Below are positions 43,753-53,972 of a stretch of DNA of 64,000 nucleotides, in pieces (the stretch's first letter is position 1; each line of letters begins with the position of its first letter). The translations under genes were made by a program, and so were the position numbers. Source of the stretch: Marifrigoribacter sp965178585 (GTDB taxonomy: Bacteria; Bacteroidota; Bacteroidia; Flavobacteriales; Flavobacteriaceae); NCBI GenBank assembly GCA_965178585.1, contig OZ238267.1:3116605-3180604 (forward strand). Reading direction: 5' to 3'. The notes under the pieces are model-generated. The model saw nothing but the letters and a program-made list of their open reading frames with translations. It was not told the DNA's origin and did no database searches.

Positions 43753-44207
43753 TGAGCATTAAACATCTACAGCCAATTTCAACAGTTAAAATTGTTTTTG
43801 CCATTATTTTATCTCTTTTTGCTGTTTTTCTATTTTTTGAAGGAACCTTTTTTGGAATTATTTTACTAGGCGCGGCACTTAAACTTTCTTTACGACAAGG
43901 TTTTGAATTAGATTTAAACGGGAAAAGATTCCGAACTATCTATTCGTTATTTGGAATTATCATTGGTTTTTGGAAGAAACTACCCAATATTGAATATGTT
44001 TCTGTTTTTAAAACTATAAAAAACACTAGAACAAGAGTTGTTACTGCAGAAACTACTTATGGTTTTGAGGTTTACAAACTAAATTTATTTTACAATACTA
44101 ATCAGCATCTTGAAGTTTATATTTCTGATGATAAAGAAGATGCTCATAAAGTAGCAAACCATATCGCAATTGTTTTAGATATTGAAATCTACGATGCTAG
44201 TAATTAA
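43752..44207 (+). CDS. Small membrane protein, hypothetical
   Basis: 151 residues; two adjacent N-terminal hydrophobic segments (about 11-45), then a soluble strand-rich part (GFELDLNGKRFRTIYSLFG, TYGFEVYKLNLFYNTNQHLE). Resembles PH-like membrane-associated proteins, but I cannot assign it. Coupled to the ABM gene by a one-base overlap; the 114 bases after it are AT-rich without clear signals. Confidence 0.65.
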   Translation: MSIKHLQPISTVKIVFAIILSLFAVFLFFEGTFFGIILLGAALKLSLRQGFELDLNGKRFRTIYSLFGIIIGFWKKLPNIEYVSVFKTIKNTRTRVVTAETTYGFEVYKLNLFYNTNQHLEVYISDDKEDAHKVANHIAIVLDIEIYDASN

Positions 44208-44321
44208 TATAGAATTCATTTCTTAACGCAACCATTTTAAATAATATCAATCTAATTGTTATACAAAAAGCAACTATGGCATAAAACTACATCTATTCAA
44301 TTCTTAAAAAACAACTAATAG

Positions 44322-45836
44322 ATGAAGTTAACAACCAACCTTTTCATTGTATTTATTTTTGCCATTCTTTCTACGGTATTATTTTATAATCACGTTTTTG
44401 GTTTAAATCTTTTAATTTTTCAATTAGCAATGTTGCTATGGTTTTTGTTTACCAAACAAGTTTATTTTAAAACTAAAACACAAATAATAACTGGAATAGG
44501 GGTATTATTAACTTCATTTTTTACGGTATTTACACATTCAATATTCTCTTATTTCATCAATTTTTTGGCTTGGTTTATATTTATAGGGGTATTAAATTTC
44601 CCTCAAACAAAATCACTGATTAGTAGTTTTCTAATTTCTACAATTTCTTTATTTAAAAGTCAAGAGGTTTTTATTTCTAAAATCTTTACAAAAAAAATTG
44701 GAGGTAAAAACATTGGCAAAACCCTCTATAAGGCAAGAATATATTTAATACCAATTGTCATCATTATACTCTTTGTAATCATATATTCATTATCTAACGC
44801 GGTTTTTAATAATTTGGTAAGTGAATTTTTAACATCTATCAATAAAGGGTTCGTATTTTTATTTAGTGATCTTGATTTTTTACTTGTTTTTACGTTTTTA
44901 GTGAGTTTGTTTTTTTGTAATTTTTATTTGCTCAGAAATAAAAACAAAAGCCTTGTTGAGATAGATATAAACTCTTCAGAAACATTACATAGAAATAAGA
45001 AAAAAGAACGTAGGTATTTTAAGTTATTGGCTCTTAAAAATGAATATAAGTCTGCTATATTTTTATTAATCGTTTTAAATATAATTATATTAATACTTAA
45101 CATTATAGACATTAATTGGGTCTGGATTAACTTTAAATGGGAAGGAGATTCGTTAAAGCAATTTGTACATCAAGGCACCTATTTATTAATTCTATCAATA
45201 TTAATATCTATTGCCTTAGTCTTGTATTATTTTAGAGGAAATTTAAACTTTTACAAAAATAATGCACTCCTAAAAAAACTAAGTTATATCTGGATCGTTC
45301 AAAATGCTTTTCTTGCTATTTCTGTTGGCATTCGAAATTTTAGATATATTGAACATTATTCTTTAGCTTTTAAAAGAATTGGAGTCATCATTTTTCTATT
45401 AATTACTTTATATGGCCTTTATACTGTGATGATTAAAATTAAGGAGAATAAGTCTTCTTTTTATTTATTTAAAGTAAATAGTCTATTTGTTTTTATTGTA
45501 TTGGTTTTATGTTCAGGAATCAATTGGGATAGTCATATTGCTAAATATAACTTTAACCATTATGAATCTTCGTTTTTACATCTAGATTACCTTATAACCT
45601 TATCGGATAAGGCATTACCCTATTTAGATCATACTTTAGAGGATTTGAATAAAATGAATGAAGTTCAAAAAGAAAAGTTTACTATAAAAGACACTTTACT
45701 TCAACCTATTGATTATATAAAAAAACTTAATACTAGAAAAACTAAATTTAAAAAGGAATGGGAGTCAAAACATTTTCTTTCTTGGAATTACCCCGAATAT
45801 GTCGCTTATAAAAAGTTATTCACCAATAGCAATTAA
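44322..45836 (+). CDS. DUF4173 polytopic membrane protein
   Basis: 504 residues with about a dozen hydrophobic helices and the DUF4173 core (FKRIGVIIFLLITLYGLYTV; Ser/Tyr-rich ends), followed by a soluble C-terminus. Family function unknown; Bacteroidota members often occur as single genes. Ends 37 bases before the beta-mannosidase gene. Confidence 0.75.
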   Translation: MKLTTNLFIVFIFAILSTVLFYNHVFGLNLLIFQLAMLLWFLFTKQVYFKTKTQIITGIGVLLTSFFTVFTHSIFSYFINFLAWFIFIGVLNFPQTKSLISSFLISTISLFKSQEVFISKIFTKKIGGKNIGKTLYKARIYLIPIVIIILFVIIYSLSNAVFNNLVSEFLTSINKGFVFLFSDLDFLLVFTFLVSLFFCNFYLLRNKNKSLVEIDINSSETLHRNKKKERRYFKLLALKNEYKSAIFLLIVLNIIILILNIIDINWVWINFKWEGDSLKQFVHQGTYLLILSILISIALVLYYFRGNLNFYKNNALLKKLSYIWIVQNAFLAISVGIRNFRYIEHYSLAFKRIGVIIFLLITLYGLYTVMIKIKENKSSFYLFKVNSLFVFIVLVLCSGINWDSHIAKYNFNHYESSFLHLDYLITLSDKALPYLDHTLEDLNKMNEVQKEKFTIKDTLLQPIDYIKKLNTRKTKFKKEWESKHFLSWNYPEYVAYKKLFTNSN

Positions 45837-45873
45837 ACCTTTGAGGAATAAATAAGTTCCTTATTTTAGATGA

Positions 45874-48366
45874 ATGAGAAATGTCTTCTTTTTTGGTGTG
45901 TTGATTTTGATGGTTTTGTCATCTTGTAAAGAACCTAAAAGCGATATTGAACATCATTATTTATTTAATAATTGGACCTTTACTCAAGAAGGAGATTCTT
46001 TATGGATGCCTGCAACCATACCCGGAACCGTACAAACCGATTTACTGAATTTAGGGAAAATACCACATCCATTTAAACTTAACAATGAAGACTCCATTCA
46101 ATGGATCTCTGAAAAAAACTGGTTGTATAAAACGTATTTTTCAGTTTCTGAAGAAGTGCTCTTAAAACAAAAACACTTCCTTCAATTTGAAGGACTAGAC
46201 ACCTATACTTCTATTTATTTAAACGATAGTTTGCTTTTAAAAACTAACAACGCTTTTCGGACTTGGGAAATCGATGTCAGTGATGTGTTACAAACTAAAA
46301 ATGAATTAAAAGTTAAGATACTAAGTACCGATTCAATAGAAAAAAAGGAAAGCGAAAAAATAACATACGAACTCCCAGAAGCTCCTAGAGTTTTCACTCG
46401 GAAACCACAATTTCAATACGGTTGGGATTGGGGGCCAACCATAAAAACGATGGGAATTACAAAGAATATCAGCCTTGTTTCTTATGAAAACATCCGATTT
46501 AAAGATACTTTTTTAAAAACGATTTCTATTTCAGATACCCTGGCTCAAATTTCTGCTGAATTAACAATTCATACTCAAAAGAAACAAGAAGCAACTATAC
46601 TTATCACCAATAATAATACAAAAGAAGTTTTTAAATCTAAGATTCAAATTTCTCCTGATAAGATGGTATATAACGTACCTTTCAATATTAAGAACCCTCA
46701 ACTTTGGTGGACTCATAATTTAGGAAAACCATTTTTATATGACATTGATGTAGAACTTTTATATGAGGGTTATCAAAAAACATCTTTTTCAAAAAAACTA
46801 GGAATCCGATCCATCGAATTAGTGACCGAAAAAGATACTTTAGGTGAAAGTTTTTATTTTAAGCTTAACGGGAAACCCATTTATATGAAAGGCGCTAATT
46901 ATATTCCTCAAAACATTTTTCTTCCTGAAGTAAATCAAGATAATTACGTGAATTTGATAAATGATGTAATAGACGCTAATATGAATATGCTTCGAGTTTG
47001 GGGAGGAGGAACTTATGAGGATAGTTTCTTTTATCAACTTTGTGATGCTAAAGGAGTTTTGGTTTGGCAAGATTTTATGTTTGCTTGTGCTATGTATCCT
47101 GGAGATGATGCTTTTTTAGAAAATGTAAAACAAGAAGCTATTGAAAACGTAAAAAGATTACGTCATCATCCTAGTATCGCATTATGGTGTGGTAATAATG
47201 AAAATAGTGAAGGTTGGCATCGTTGGGGTTGGAAAGATGATAAAACCGAAGCCCAAAAGCAAGAAATTTGGAACGGATATTATGCTGTTTTTAACCATAT
47301 TTTACCTCAAGTAGTTGATAGTTTTCATCCCACTGTTCCCTACTGGGAAAGCTCCCCAAAGTATGGTCGTGGAGATAATCGTTACCAATTTGAAGGTGAT
47401 GCTCACGATTGGTGGGTTTGGCATGACGGCTATCCTTTTGAACATTTTGAGGAAGAGGTCCCTCGATTTATGAGTGAGTTTGGATTTCAATCGTTTCCTA
47501 GCTATGAGGCAATTCAGTTTTTTACAGAACAAGATTCTATCGATATAAATCATTCTTCTTTTGCTAATCATCAAAAGCATAACCGTGGCTTTTCATTAAT
47601 TAGAGAATATATGGAACGTGATTTTCCAGTACCTGAAAATGGAGATGAATATGTGTATGTAAGCCAATTGCTTCAAGCCTATGGAATGACCACAGGAATT
47701 TATGCACAACGAAGAGCCAAGCCCTATAATATGGGAACCTTATACTGGCAATTAAATGACTGCTGGCCTGCGGTTTCTTGGTCGAGTATCGATGGCTTTG
47801 GTAATTGGAAAGCGTTGCATTATCAAGCAAAAAAAGCTTTTGAAAACGTAATTTTATCTACTTTAGAAAATGATAATCAAGTTGAAGTTTTTGTAGTAAA
47901 CGATACATTTTCTGAAATTAACGATACCCTAACTATTGATCATTTAGATTTTTCAGGTAATCTCCTTTTTGAAGAAAAGCAGTTGATTTCAAGCCCAATA
48001 AATAGTAGTACAATAGCTTATAAATATGCTATTCAAAACAAAGATTTCAATAAAAAGAATACTTTCTTAAAAATAACTTTTGGTGAATCTGAATACTTCC
48101 ATTATTTTTCTAAACCTAAAGAATTAGAGCTTGTAGATAAAGCAATCTCTATAGAAACTATTAAAAATGAAGAAGGGTTTTTAATTAAATTACAATCAGA
48201 AGCTCTTCAAAAAAATGTTTTTTTATATACTGATGAAAAGGGAAAATGGAGTGATAATTATTTCGATTTATTACCAGGAATTGTTAAAGAAATTCAGTTG
48301 GAAACTTATGTTAAAACATTGCCAGAAATCAATATAAAAACGCTCAATAAAATCATCAAGAACTAA
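45874..48366 (+). CDS. Beta-mannosidase (GH2) lipoprotein
   Basis: 830 residues; lipobox VLSSC then the GH2 sandwich, immunoglobulin and TIM-barrel domains. The beta-mannosidase signature GWDWGPTIKTMG is near residue 186; the acid/base Glu443 is in CGNNENSEGW and the nucleophile Glu535 in MSEFGFQSFPS. Removes terminal beta-linked mannose, for example the core mannose of N-glycans or mannan oligosaccharides. The stop overlaps the GH20 start (TAATG), so the two are made together. Confidence 0.9.
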   Translation: MRNVFFFGVLILMVLSSCKEPKSDIEHHYLFNNWTFTQEGDSLWMPATIPGTVQTDLLNLGKIPHPFKLNNEDSIQWISEKNWLYKTYFSVSEEVLLKQKHFLQFEGLDTYTSIYLNDSLLLKTNNAFRTWEIDVSDVLQTKNELKVKILSTDSIEKKESEKITYELPEAPRVFTRKPQFQYGWDWGPTIKTMGITKNISLVSYENIRFKDTFLKTISISDTLAQISAELTIHTQKKQEATILITNNNTKEVFKSKIQISPDKMVYNVPFNIKNPQLWWTHNLGKPFLYDIDVELLYEGYQKTSFSKKLGIRSIELVTEKDTLGESFYFKLNGKPIYMKGANYIPQNIFLPEVNQDNYVNLINDVIDANMNMLRVWGGGTYEDSFFYQLCDAKGVLVWQDFMFACAMYPGDDAFLENVKQEAIENVKRLRHHPSIALWCGNNENSEGWHRWGWKDDKTEAQKQEIWNGYYAVFNHILPQVVDSFHPTVPYWESSPKYGRGDNRYQFEGDAHDWWVWHDGYPFEHFEEEVPRFMSEFGFQSFPSYEAIQFFTEQDSIDINHSSFANHQKHNRGFSLIREYMERDFPVPENGDEYVYVSQLLQAYGMTTGIYAQRRAKPYNMGTLYWQLNDCWPAVSWSSIDGFGNWKALHYQAKKAFENVILSTLENDNQVEVFVVNDTFSEINDTLTIDHLDFSGNLLFEEKQLISSPINSSTIAYKYAIQNKDFNKKNTFLKITFGESEYFHYFSKPKELELVDKAISIETIKNEEGFLIKLQSEALQKNVFLYTDEKGKWSDNYFDLLPGIVKEIQLETYVKTLPEINIKTLNKIIKN

Positions 48367-50690
48367 TGAAAAAATATATTTATTCAATCGTTTTTTTAAG
48401 TTGTATCGTTTTGTTTGGTTGTCAAAAACAAGAGTCGGTTATTCAAGAACAATTTCCTTCTTTAATTCCTAAACCTCAACATTTAGAAATTAAAAAAGGC
48501 TCATTTAATTTAACAAAAAACTCAACTCTTTATGTTGAAGAAGGCTTTGAAAATGCCGGAGATTTTCTTTTCAATTATATAAAGAATGGGAGTGGTTTTC
48601 AGTTGAAAAAAACTTCAGAAAAAAAAGCAACTATTATCATTAAAAAAGACACTTCTCTCCTGCCTGAAGCTTATACATTGTCTGTTTCCAAATCAACTGT
48701 TATTGTTAAATCAAAAGATGCATCAGGTGCTTTTTATGCAGTTCAAACCCTAAGGCAGTTATTGACTGCATCACTTGAAAACAAAAATGTACTTCAAGAA
48801 AATGAGTTTATGATTCCCCAAGTTTATATAGAGGATGCTCCTGCATTTAAATATCGTGGGATGCATTTAGACGTAGGGCGGCATTTCTTTCCAAAAGAAT
48901 TTATAAAGGAATACATAGCCAACTTAGCGATGCTTAAAATGAATTATTTTCATTGGCATTTAACCGAAGATCAAGGTTGGCGTATTGAAATAAAACAATA
49001 TCCAAAACTAACAGAAATAGGTGGATTTCGAGATGAAACTTTAATAGGTCATTATAATGATGCTCCAATAACTTATGATGGAACTAAATACGGTGGATTT
49101 TATACTCAGGAAGAAATAAAAGAAATTGTTGAATTTGCAAATAAACATCAAGTTACTATCATTCCTGAAATCGAAATGCCTGGTCATTCACAAGCTGCCA
49201 TAAGTGCTTATCCAGAGTTGGGTTGTAGTGGAGAACAAGTACCTGTGGCAACAACTTGGGGTGTTTTTGAAAATATATATTGCCCCAACGAACAGACTTT
49301 TGTTTTCTTAGAAAACGTTTTAACCGAAGTAATGGATCTATTTCCTGGTGAATATATCCATATTGGAGGTGATGAGGCTCCAAAAAAACAATGGAAAGAG
49401 TGTGGTCATTGTCAAAAACTAATTAAGGATTTAGATTTAATAGACGAACACGGATTACAAAGCTATTTTATAACTAGAATCGAAAAATTTGTAAATAGTA
49501 AAGGCAAAAAAATAATTGGTTGGGACGAAATTTTAGAAGGTGGTCTAGCTCCTAATGCAACTGTGATGTCTTGGCGAGGAACTCAAGGGGCTATCGATGC
49601 TGCCAAAGAAGGTCACGATGTAATACTAACTCCCGGTTCTCATGCTTATTTTGATCATTATCAATCAAACAATGATGGTGAGCCCTTAGCTATTGGCGGA
49701 TTTTTGCCCTTAAAAAAAGTGTATAGTTTTAACCCAATCCCACCAGAACTAAGCCAAGAAGAAGAAAAATATGTGTTAGGTGCACAAGGAAATGTTTGGA
49801 CCGAATATATGCAAACCGAAGATCACGTAGAATACATGGTGTTCCCTAGGATATTAGCTATGAGTGAAGTGGTATGGTGTGGAGCTTCAAAAGATATTGA
49901 AAATGACTATCCAGAATTCCTAACAAGAGTGGAGCCCTTTTTCGAAAGACTTTCTTCTTTGAATATTAGTAACGCAAATCATTTATATGAATTAGAAGGA
50001 AAACTAATAAAAGAGAACGAGCAGATTTATTATCAGTTAAAAACACCTATTAAAGGAAAGGATATACGTTATTCAACAGATGGAAATTCTGTTACTAGAA
50101 GTTCAAATTTATATAATGAGAAAATAGTAATTACTGAGAACACCAACATTCAAGCTGGGGTTTTTATTAATGATAAACAGGTTAGTAATTCATTTTCAGA
50201 AAGTATTAATTATCATAAAGCGATTAATGGAAGTGTGTCTTTAAATATTCCACCTCATGAAGCCTATAATGCTGGAGGGAAGGAAGCGTTAATTAATGGT
50301 ATTAATGGAAGCGACACTCGATATGGAGATAAGGAGTGGTTGGGCTTCTGGGGAGACGATTTGGAGATTACTATTGATTTGGGAGATGTGAAAAATATTA
50401 ACACGCTAAAAACCCGTTTTTATAATACTACAGGACAATGGATTTATGCTCCAAAAAGGATTAGTGTCAGCGGGTTAATTGGTGAAAAAGGACAATTTTC
50501 ATCTTCAAAATTAATAGACTCTTCCTCTGAAAAAAATATTATAGAATTTGAAATTGATCTTTCTAGTTCAAAAAAAGTTCAAGCTCAAATACTAATAATA
50601 AATATTCCTAATTATGGGATCATCCCAGAAGGAAAACAAGGTGCTGGAAATAAAGCTTGGACGTTTATAGATGAAATTATAATAGAATGA
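48366..50690 (+). CDS. Beta-N-acetylhexosaminidase (GH20) lipoprotein
   Basis: 774 residues; lipobox VLFGC, a GH20b N-terminal domain (about 30-150), the catalytic barrel (YRGMHLDVGRHFFP, with the catalytic Asp336-Glu337 pair in HIGGDEAPKKQW), a chitobiase-type domain and an F5/8 type C-like carbohydrate-binding end (LGDVKNINTLKTRFY). Removes terminal GlcNAc or GalNAc by substrate assistance. Coupled to the beta-mannosidase before it and, by ATGA overlap, to cutC after it. Confidence 0.92.
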   Translation: MKKYIYSIVFLSCIVLFGCQKQESVIQEQFPSLIPKPQHLEIKKGSFNLTKNSTLYVEEGFENAGDFLFNYIKNGSGFQLKKTSEKKATIIIKKDTSLLPEAYTLSVSKSTVIVKSKDASGAFYAVQTLRQLLTASLENKNVLQENEFMIPQVYIEDAPAFKYRGMHLDVGRHFFPKEFIKEYIANLAMLKMNYFHWHLTEDQGWRIEIKQYPKLTEIGGFRDETLIGHYNDAPITYDGTKYGGFYTQEEIKEIVEFANKHQVTIIPEIEMPGHSQAAISAYPELGCSGEQVPVATTWGVFENIYCPNEQTFVFLENVLTEVMDLFPGEYIHIGGDEAPKKQWKECGHCQKLIKDLDLIDEHGLQSYFITRIEKFVNSKGKKIIGWDEILEGGLAPNATVMSWRGTQGAIDAAKEGHDVILTPGSHAYFDHYQSNNDGEPLAIGGFLPLKKVYSFNPIPPELSQEEEKYVLGAQGNVWTEYMQTEDHVEYMVFPRILAMSEVVWCGASKDIENDYPEFLTRVEPFFERLSSLNISNANHLYELEGKLIKENEQIYYQLKTPIKGKDIRYSTDGNSVTRSSNLYNEKIVITENTNIQAGVFINDKQVSNSFSESINYHKAINGSVSLNIPPHEAYNAGGKEALINGINGSDTRYGDKEWLGFWGDDLEITIDLGDVKNINTLKTRFYNTTGQWIYAPKRISVSGLIGEKGQFSSSKLIDSSSEKNIIEFEIDLSSSKKVQAQILIINIPNYGIIPEGKQGAGNKAWTFIDEIIIE

Positions 50691-51391
50691 TTGTAGAAAT
50701 CTGTGCAAATTCGTTTGAAAGTGCTAAAGCTGCAGACCAAGGTGGAGCTCATCGTATTGAACTATGCACTCAACTTGCTGTTGGTGGTTTAACACCTTCC
50801 CATCAATTAATTGAAAAAGTAATCACCGAATTGAACATTCCGGTTCACGTATTAATCAGACCCCGAAAAGGAAACTTTTGCTATTCTGAAGATGAAATTA
50901 ATGTGATGATTAATGATATTGATTTTTGTAAAAAAGCTGGTTGTAAAGGAGTGGTCAGTGGTGTTTTAACTTCAGAAAATAAAATTGATATCGCTGCAAC
51001 AAAACGCTTAATCAATGCCTCAAAAGGGTTGGATTTTACTTTTCATAGAGCTTTTGATTGTACTGATAATGCTTTTGAAGCATTAGAAGATTTAAAGACT
51101 TTAAAAATTAAAAGAATATTAAGTTCTGGGCAAAAATCAACCGCTTTTGAAGGTCTTACTTTATTAAAAGAAATAAATCAATTATCCCAAGGAGAAATTG
51201 AAATCATGCCTGGTAGTGGAATCAATGTAAAAAATGCAGCTAGTTTTAAAAAAACCGGATTTAAAAGTATTCATCTTTCTGCAACACCTCAACAAAAAAC
51301 GAATTCCTCTTCTTTTTTTGAAGGAGGTACGGAAGGAGTTTCAGATGTAACTACAATTCGAAATATTATAGAACTGGTTTCTAAAAATTAA
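50687..51391 (+). CDS. cutC: CutC-family protein
   Basis: 234 residues of the CutC TIM-barrel: VEICANSFESAKAADQGGAHRIELC at the start, IRPRKGNFCYSEDE near 62, TFHRAFDC near 121, LSSGQKSTAFEG and MPGSGINVKNA. Named for copper homeostasis in Escherichia coli, a role that has been questioned. Its ATG overlaps the GH20 stop (ATGA, 50687-50690); a link to amino-sugar use is plausible. Its 3' end overlaps the convergent CYTH gene by four bases. Confidence 0.92.
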   Translation: MIVEICANSFESAKAADQGGAHRIELCTQLAVGGLTPSHQLIEKVITELNIPVHVLIRPRKGNFCYSEDEINVMINDIDFCKKAGCKGVVSGVLTSENKIDIAATKRLINASKGLDFTFHRAFDCTDNAFEALEDLKTLKIKRILSSGQKSTAFEGLTLLKEINQLSQGEIEIMPGSGINVKNAASFKKTGFKSIHLSATPQQKTNSSSFFEGGTEGVSDVTTIRNIIELVSKN

Positions 51392-51861
51392 ATTCCCCAA
51401 TTTTTATACGGTATCCTGCTCAATTGAGAGTTGTAATAACGAACATCTCCTGTTACTTCTTTTCCTAACCAAACTGGTTTTTCAAACGCTTCATTTTCTT
51501 CAGACAGTTCTATTTCGGCAACCACCAAGCCTTCGTTTTCTCCAAAAAATTCATCGATTTCAAAAAAGTGAAATCCTGTATCAACTTCATACCTTATTTT
51601 TTCAATAAGGTTGGGTTCGCATAATTCTAAGAGCATGTTAGCTTCCTCAATTGAGATTTCTTTTTCCCATTCAAATCGAGTAGTTCCCTCTTTATTCGAA
51701 ATTCCTTTAACTGTTATATAAGCTTCTTCACCTTTAATTCTAATTCGTACTGCACGCTCTTTATGAGTGTTTAAAAAGCCTTGAATGATTCTAGTTTGTT
51801 TAAAAGCTTCTTTCTTATAGGCATCTGAAAGGGTTAAATATTTTCTTTCAATTTCAATCAT
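51388..51861 (-). CDS. CYTH-domain protein (triphosphate-binding)
   Basis: 157 residues; begins with the ExExK signature (IEIERKYL), followed by the conserved RIRIKGEEAYITVKG and FEWEKEIS strands and the EIDEFFGENEGLVVAEIEL block. The tunnel fold hydrolyses or binds inorganic triphosphate or thiamine triphosphate with Mg. Divergent from dinB across 43 bases. Confidence 0.88.
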   Translation of the reverse strand: MIEIERKYLTLSDAYKKEAFKQTRIIQGFLNTHKERAVRIRIKGEEAYITVKGISNKEGTTRFEWEKEISIEEANMLLELCEPNLIEKIRYEVDTGFHFFEIDEFFGENEGLVVAEIELSEENEAFEKPVWLGKEVTGDVRYYNSQLSRIPYKNWGI

Positions 51862-51904
51862 TATATTTTACAATTAATTATCTAAGATATTCTAAATTTA
51901 TAAA

Positions 51905-53002
51905 ATGAAGGAAGAACTTCTCCAAAGAAAAATAATTCATGTAGATATGGATGCATTTTACGCGTCTGTAGAGCAATTAGACAATCCTGAATTGCGTGGA
52001 AAACCAGTTGCAGTAGGAGGAAGTTCTAAACGAGGAGTAGTATCTGCAGCAAGTTATGAAGCCCGGAAATTTGGTGTTAGATCTGCTATGAGCAGTGTGA
52101 TTGCTCTGCAAAATTGCCCTGATTTAATTTTTGTGAAATCTAATTTTAAACGTTATCACGAAGTTTCGGATCAAATTCGAAAAATATTTTATGAATTTAC
52201 CGATAAGGTAGAACCCTTATCGTTAGACGAAGCATATCTCGATGTTACAGAAAACAAAAAAGGAATCCCAAGTGCTACTTTAATAGCCGAAGAGATTAGA
52301 AAAAGAATAAAAGAAAAAACAGGTTTAAATGCTTCAGCAGGAATTTCCATCAATAAATTTATCGCTAAGGTTGCCAGTGACATTAACAAGCCCAATGGAC
52401 AAAAAACAGTTCCTCCCGATGAGGTTTTAGAGTTTTTAGAAAAACTAGATATTAAAAAGTTTTTTGGAGTTGGAAAAGTAACGGTTCAGAAAATGTATCG
52501 ACACGGAATTTTTACAGGAAAAGACTTAAAAGAAAAATCCAAAGAGTATTTAGATCAACATTTTGGAAAAAGTGGACGGTTTTATTTTCACGTGGTAAGA
52601 GGCGAACACTTTAGTGAAGTAAAAACTTCTAGAACTCGTAAATCTTTAGCTGCAGAGCGAACATTTAGTGAGAATATCACTTCAGAAATATTTATGATTA
52701 AGAAACTTGAAAACATCGCAAAAGAGGTAGAAAAACGACTTAAAAAAAGTAAAGTTGCAGGAAAAACGGTCACTCTTAAAATTAAATACAGTGATTTTAC
52801 GTTACAAACAAGAAGTAAAACATTACCCTATTATATTTCAGATAAAAATGTAATTGTTGAGACTGTTAAAGAATTGTTATTTCAATCGAGTATGAAAAAC
52901 TCGGTACGGTTGTTGGGAATTTCTTTATCGAACCTCAACACCGACAAAGGGAAACCCGCAAAAGAAAAAGTGGTTGCCGTTCAACTAAAATTTGATTTCT
53001 AA
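51905..53002 (+). CDS. dinB: DNA polymerase IV
   Basis: 365-residue Y-family translesion polymerase. Catalytic carboxylates: HVDMDAFYASVEQ near residue 13 and SLDEAYLD at 106-113. YEARKFGVRSAMS near 56, HhH motif FFGVGKVTVQKM, and little-finger domain to the end. The C-terminal VVAVQLKFDF resembles a short clamp-binding tail. Repair of stalled forks under stress. Confidence 0.94.
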   Translation: MKEELLQRKIIHVDMDAFYASVEQLDNPELRGKPVAVGGSSKRGVVSAASYEARKFGVRSAMSSVIALQNCPDLIFVKSNFKRYHEVSDQIRKIFYEFTDKVEPLSLDEAYLDVTENKKGIPSATLIAEEIRKRIKEKTGLNASAGISINKFIAKVASDINKPNGQKTVPPDEVLEFLEKLDIKKFFGVGKVTVQKMYRHGIFTGKDLKEKSKEYLDQHFGKSGRFYFHVVRGEHFSEVKTSRTRKSLAAERTFSENITSEIFMIKKLENIAKEVEKRLKKSKVAGKTVTLKIKYSDFTLQTRSKTLPYYISDKNVIVETVKELLFQSSMKNSVRLLGISLSNLNTDKGKPAKEKVVAVQLKFDF

Positions 53003-53021
53003 TTAAAATTATAAAAATTCA

Positions 53022-53070
53022 TATGTGAGAAAATTACTTAAAATTATTTTTTAACCCTAATAACTCACAT
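53022..53070 (+). promoter_or_regulatory. Inverted repeat in the leader of the SH3 lipoprotein gene
   Basis: ATGTGAG (53023-53029) and CTCACAT (53064-53070) are exact inverse complements 34 bases apart, the second ending one base before the ATG at 53072. Weak evidence for a leader hairpin or operator. Confidence 0.3.
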
Positions 53071-53071
53071 T

Positions 53072-53857
53072 ATGAAAACAGTAAAATTTTTAAGTCTTGC
53101 CCTAGTTAGTACCACCCTATTATTTTCATGTAAAAATGAAAAGAAACCTACTAAAGAAATTATTACAAAATCTGAAAATAATTTAGCAATTTCAGTTCCT
53201 ATTACAGAAGAAGTAAATAAAAAAGTTGATTATTTATATGTCACATCTACTTCTGGACTAAGCTTAAGAGAATATGCTAATTTACAAAGCGAAAAACTCG
53301 CAATTATGCCCTTTGGTACTCGAGTAAAAGTGATTTCTTCAGAAATAAATCCAACTATGAAAGTTGGAGAAATTAAAGGTGGAATGGATCAAATAGAATT
53401 CAATCACAAAAAAGGATTTGCTTTTAATGGCTACCTTTCTAAATACTTCCCTCCAGAAAAAGGAATTTCAGCAAAAAGATATAGTGAAGAATTAATTGAA
53501 GAGTTTCCAACAGTTAAGTACACTGAAATAAAAGGAGGAACTGCGAGTAACCCTATTAATACCGAAAAGTTAACACTTCCAAAATCACAATGGCATGAAG
53601 CTTTTTATATGGCACAACAATTATTTAATTTCCCAAAAGAATTTGAATTTCCTTCTTCTAAAGGAAAAGACAAAGAGATTATTTTAGAAAAAAGATTTAA
53701 AAAAGAGAGTTGGGTAAGTGAATTACAAGTAACAAGAAATGAAAATGTACTTTCAAAAATTGAATACAAATACAAGAATAAAAAATTCACAAAAATTGTT
53801 TCTATCTATAATGAAGGAGAAATGATGATTATCTCTAATACAGAAGAAATTAAATAA
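53072..53857 (+). CDS. SH3-domain lipoprotein
   Basis: 261 residues; lipobox LLFSC with Cys near residue 20, then a bacterial SH3 domain (about 48-130; YVTSTSGLSLREYANLQSEK, FGTRVKVIS, FNGYLSKYFP). The C-terminal 110 residues are not recognised. Probably a peptidoglycan-facing lipoprotein. Followed by a clear terminator. Confidence 0.8.
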   Translation: MKTVKFLSLALVSTTLLFSCKNEKKPTKEIITKSENNLAISVPITEEVNKKVDYLYVTSTSGLSLREYANLQSEKLAIMPFGTRVKVISSEINPTMKVGEIKGGMDQIEFNHKKGFAFNGYLSKYFPPEKGISAKRYSEELIEEFPTVKYTEIKGGTASNPINTEKLTLPKSQWHEAFYMAQQLFNFPKEFEFPSSKGKDKEIILEKRFKKESWVSELQVTRNENVLSKIEYKYKNKKFTKIVSIYNEGEMMIISNTEEIK

Positions 53858-53873
53858 CAAAATGAATTTATTT

Positions 53874-53909
53874 AAGAGCTGTTTACTTAATAAGCAGCTC
53901 TTGTTTTTT
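53874..53909 (+). terminator. Terminator of the SH3 lipoprotein gene
   Basis: AAGAGCTG (53874-53881) pairs with CAGCTCTT (53895-53902), followed by GTTTTTTA. It lies inside the open frame upstream of the DUF983 gene, which shows that the DUF983 start is further down. Confidence 0.8.
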
Positions 53910-53949
53910 AATAGTAACCCTTGTTACTTAATTTTAATGTTTGGAATTC

Positions 53950-53957
53950 TATATTTG
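53950..53957 (+). promoter_or_regulatory. -7 box (TATATTTG) of the DUF983 gene
   Basis: A perfect TAnnTTTG match 16 bases upstream of the ATG at 53973. Confidence 0.4.
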
Positions 53958-53972
53958 CAAAAAAAATATTCA

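Noticed and set aside
53862..53972. N-terminal extension of the DUF983 protein
   Set aside because: It spans a clear terminator hairpin and a promoter box; the family starts near MLGKGTKLYS.
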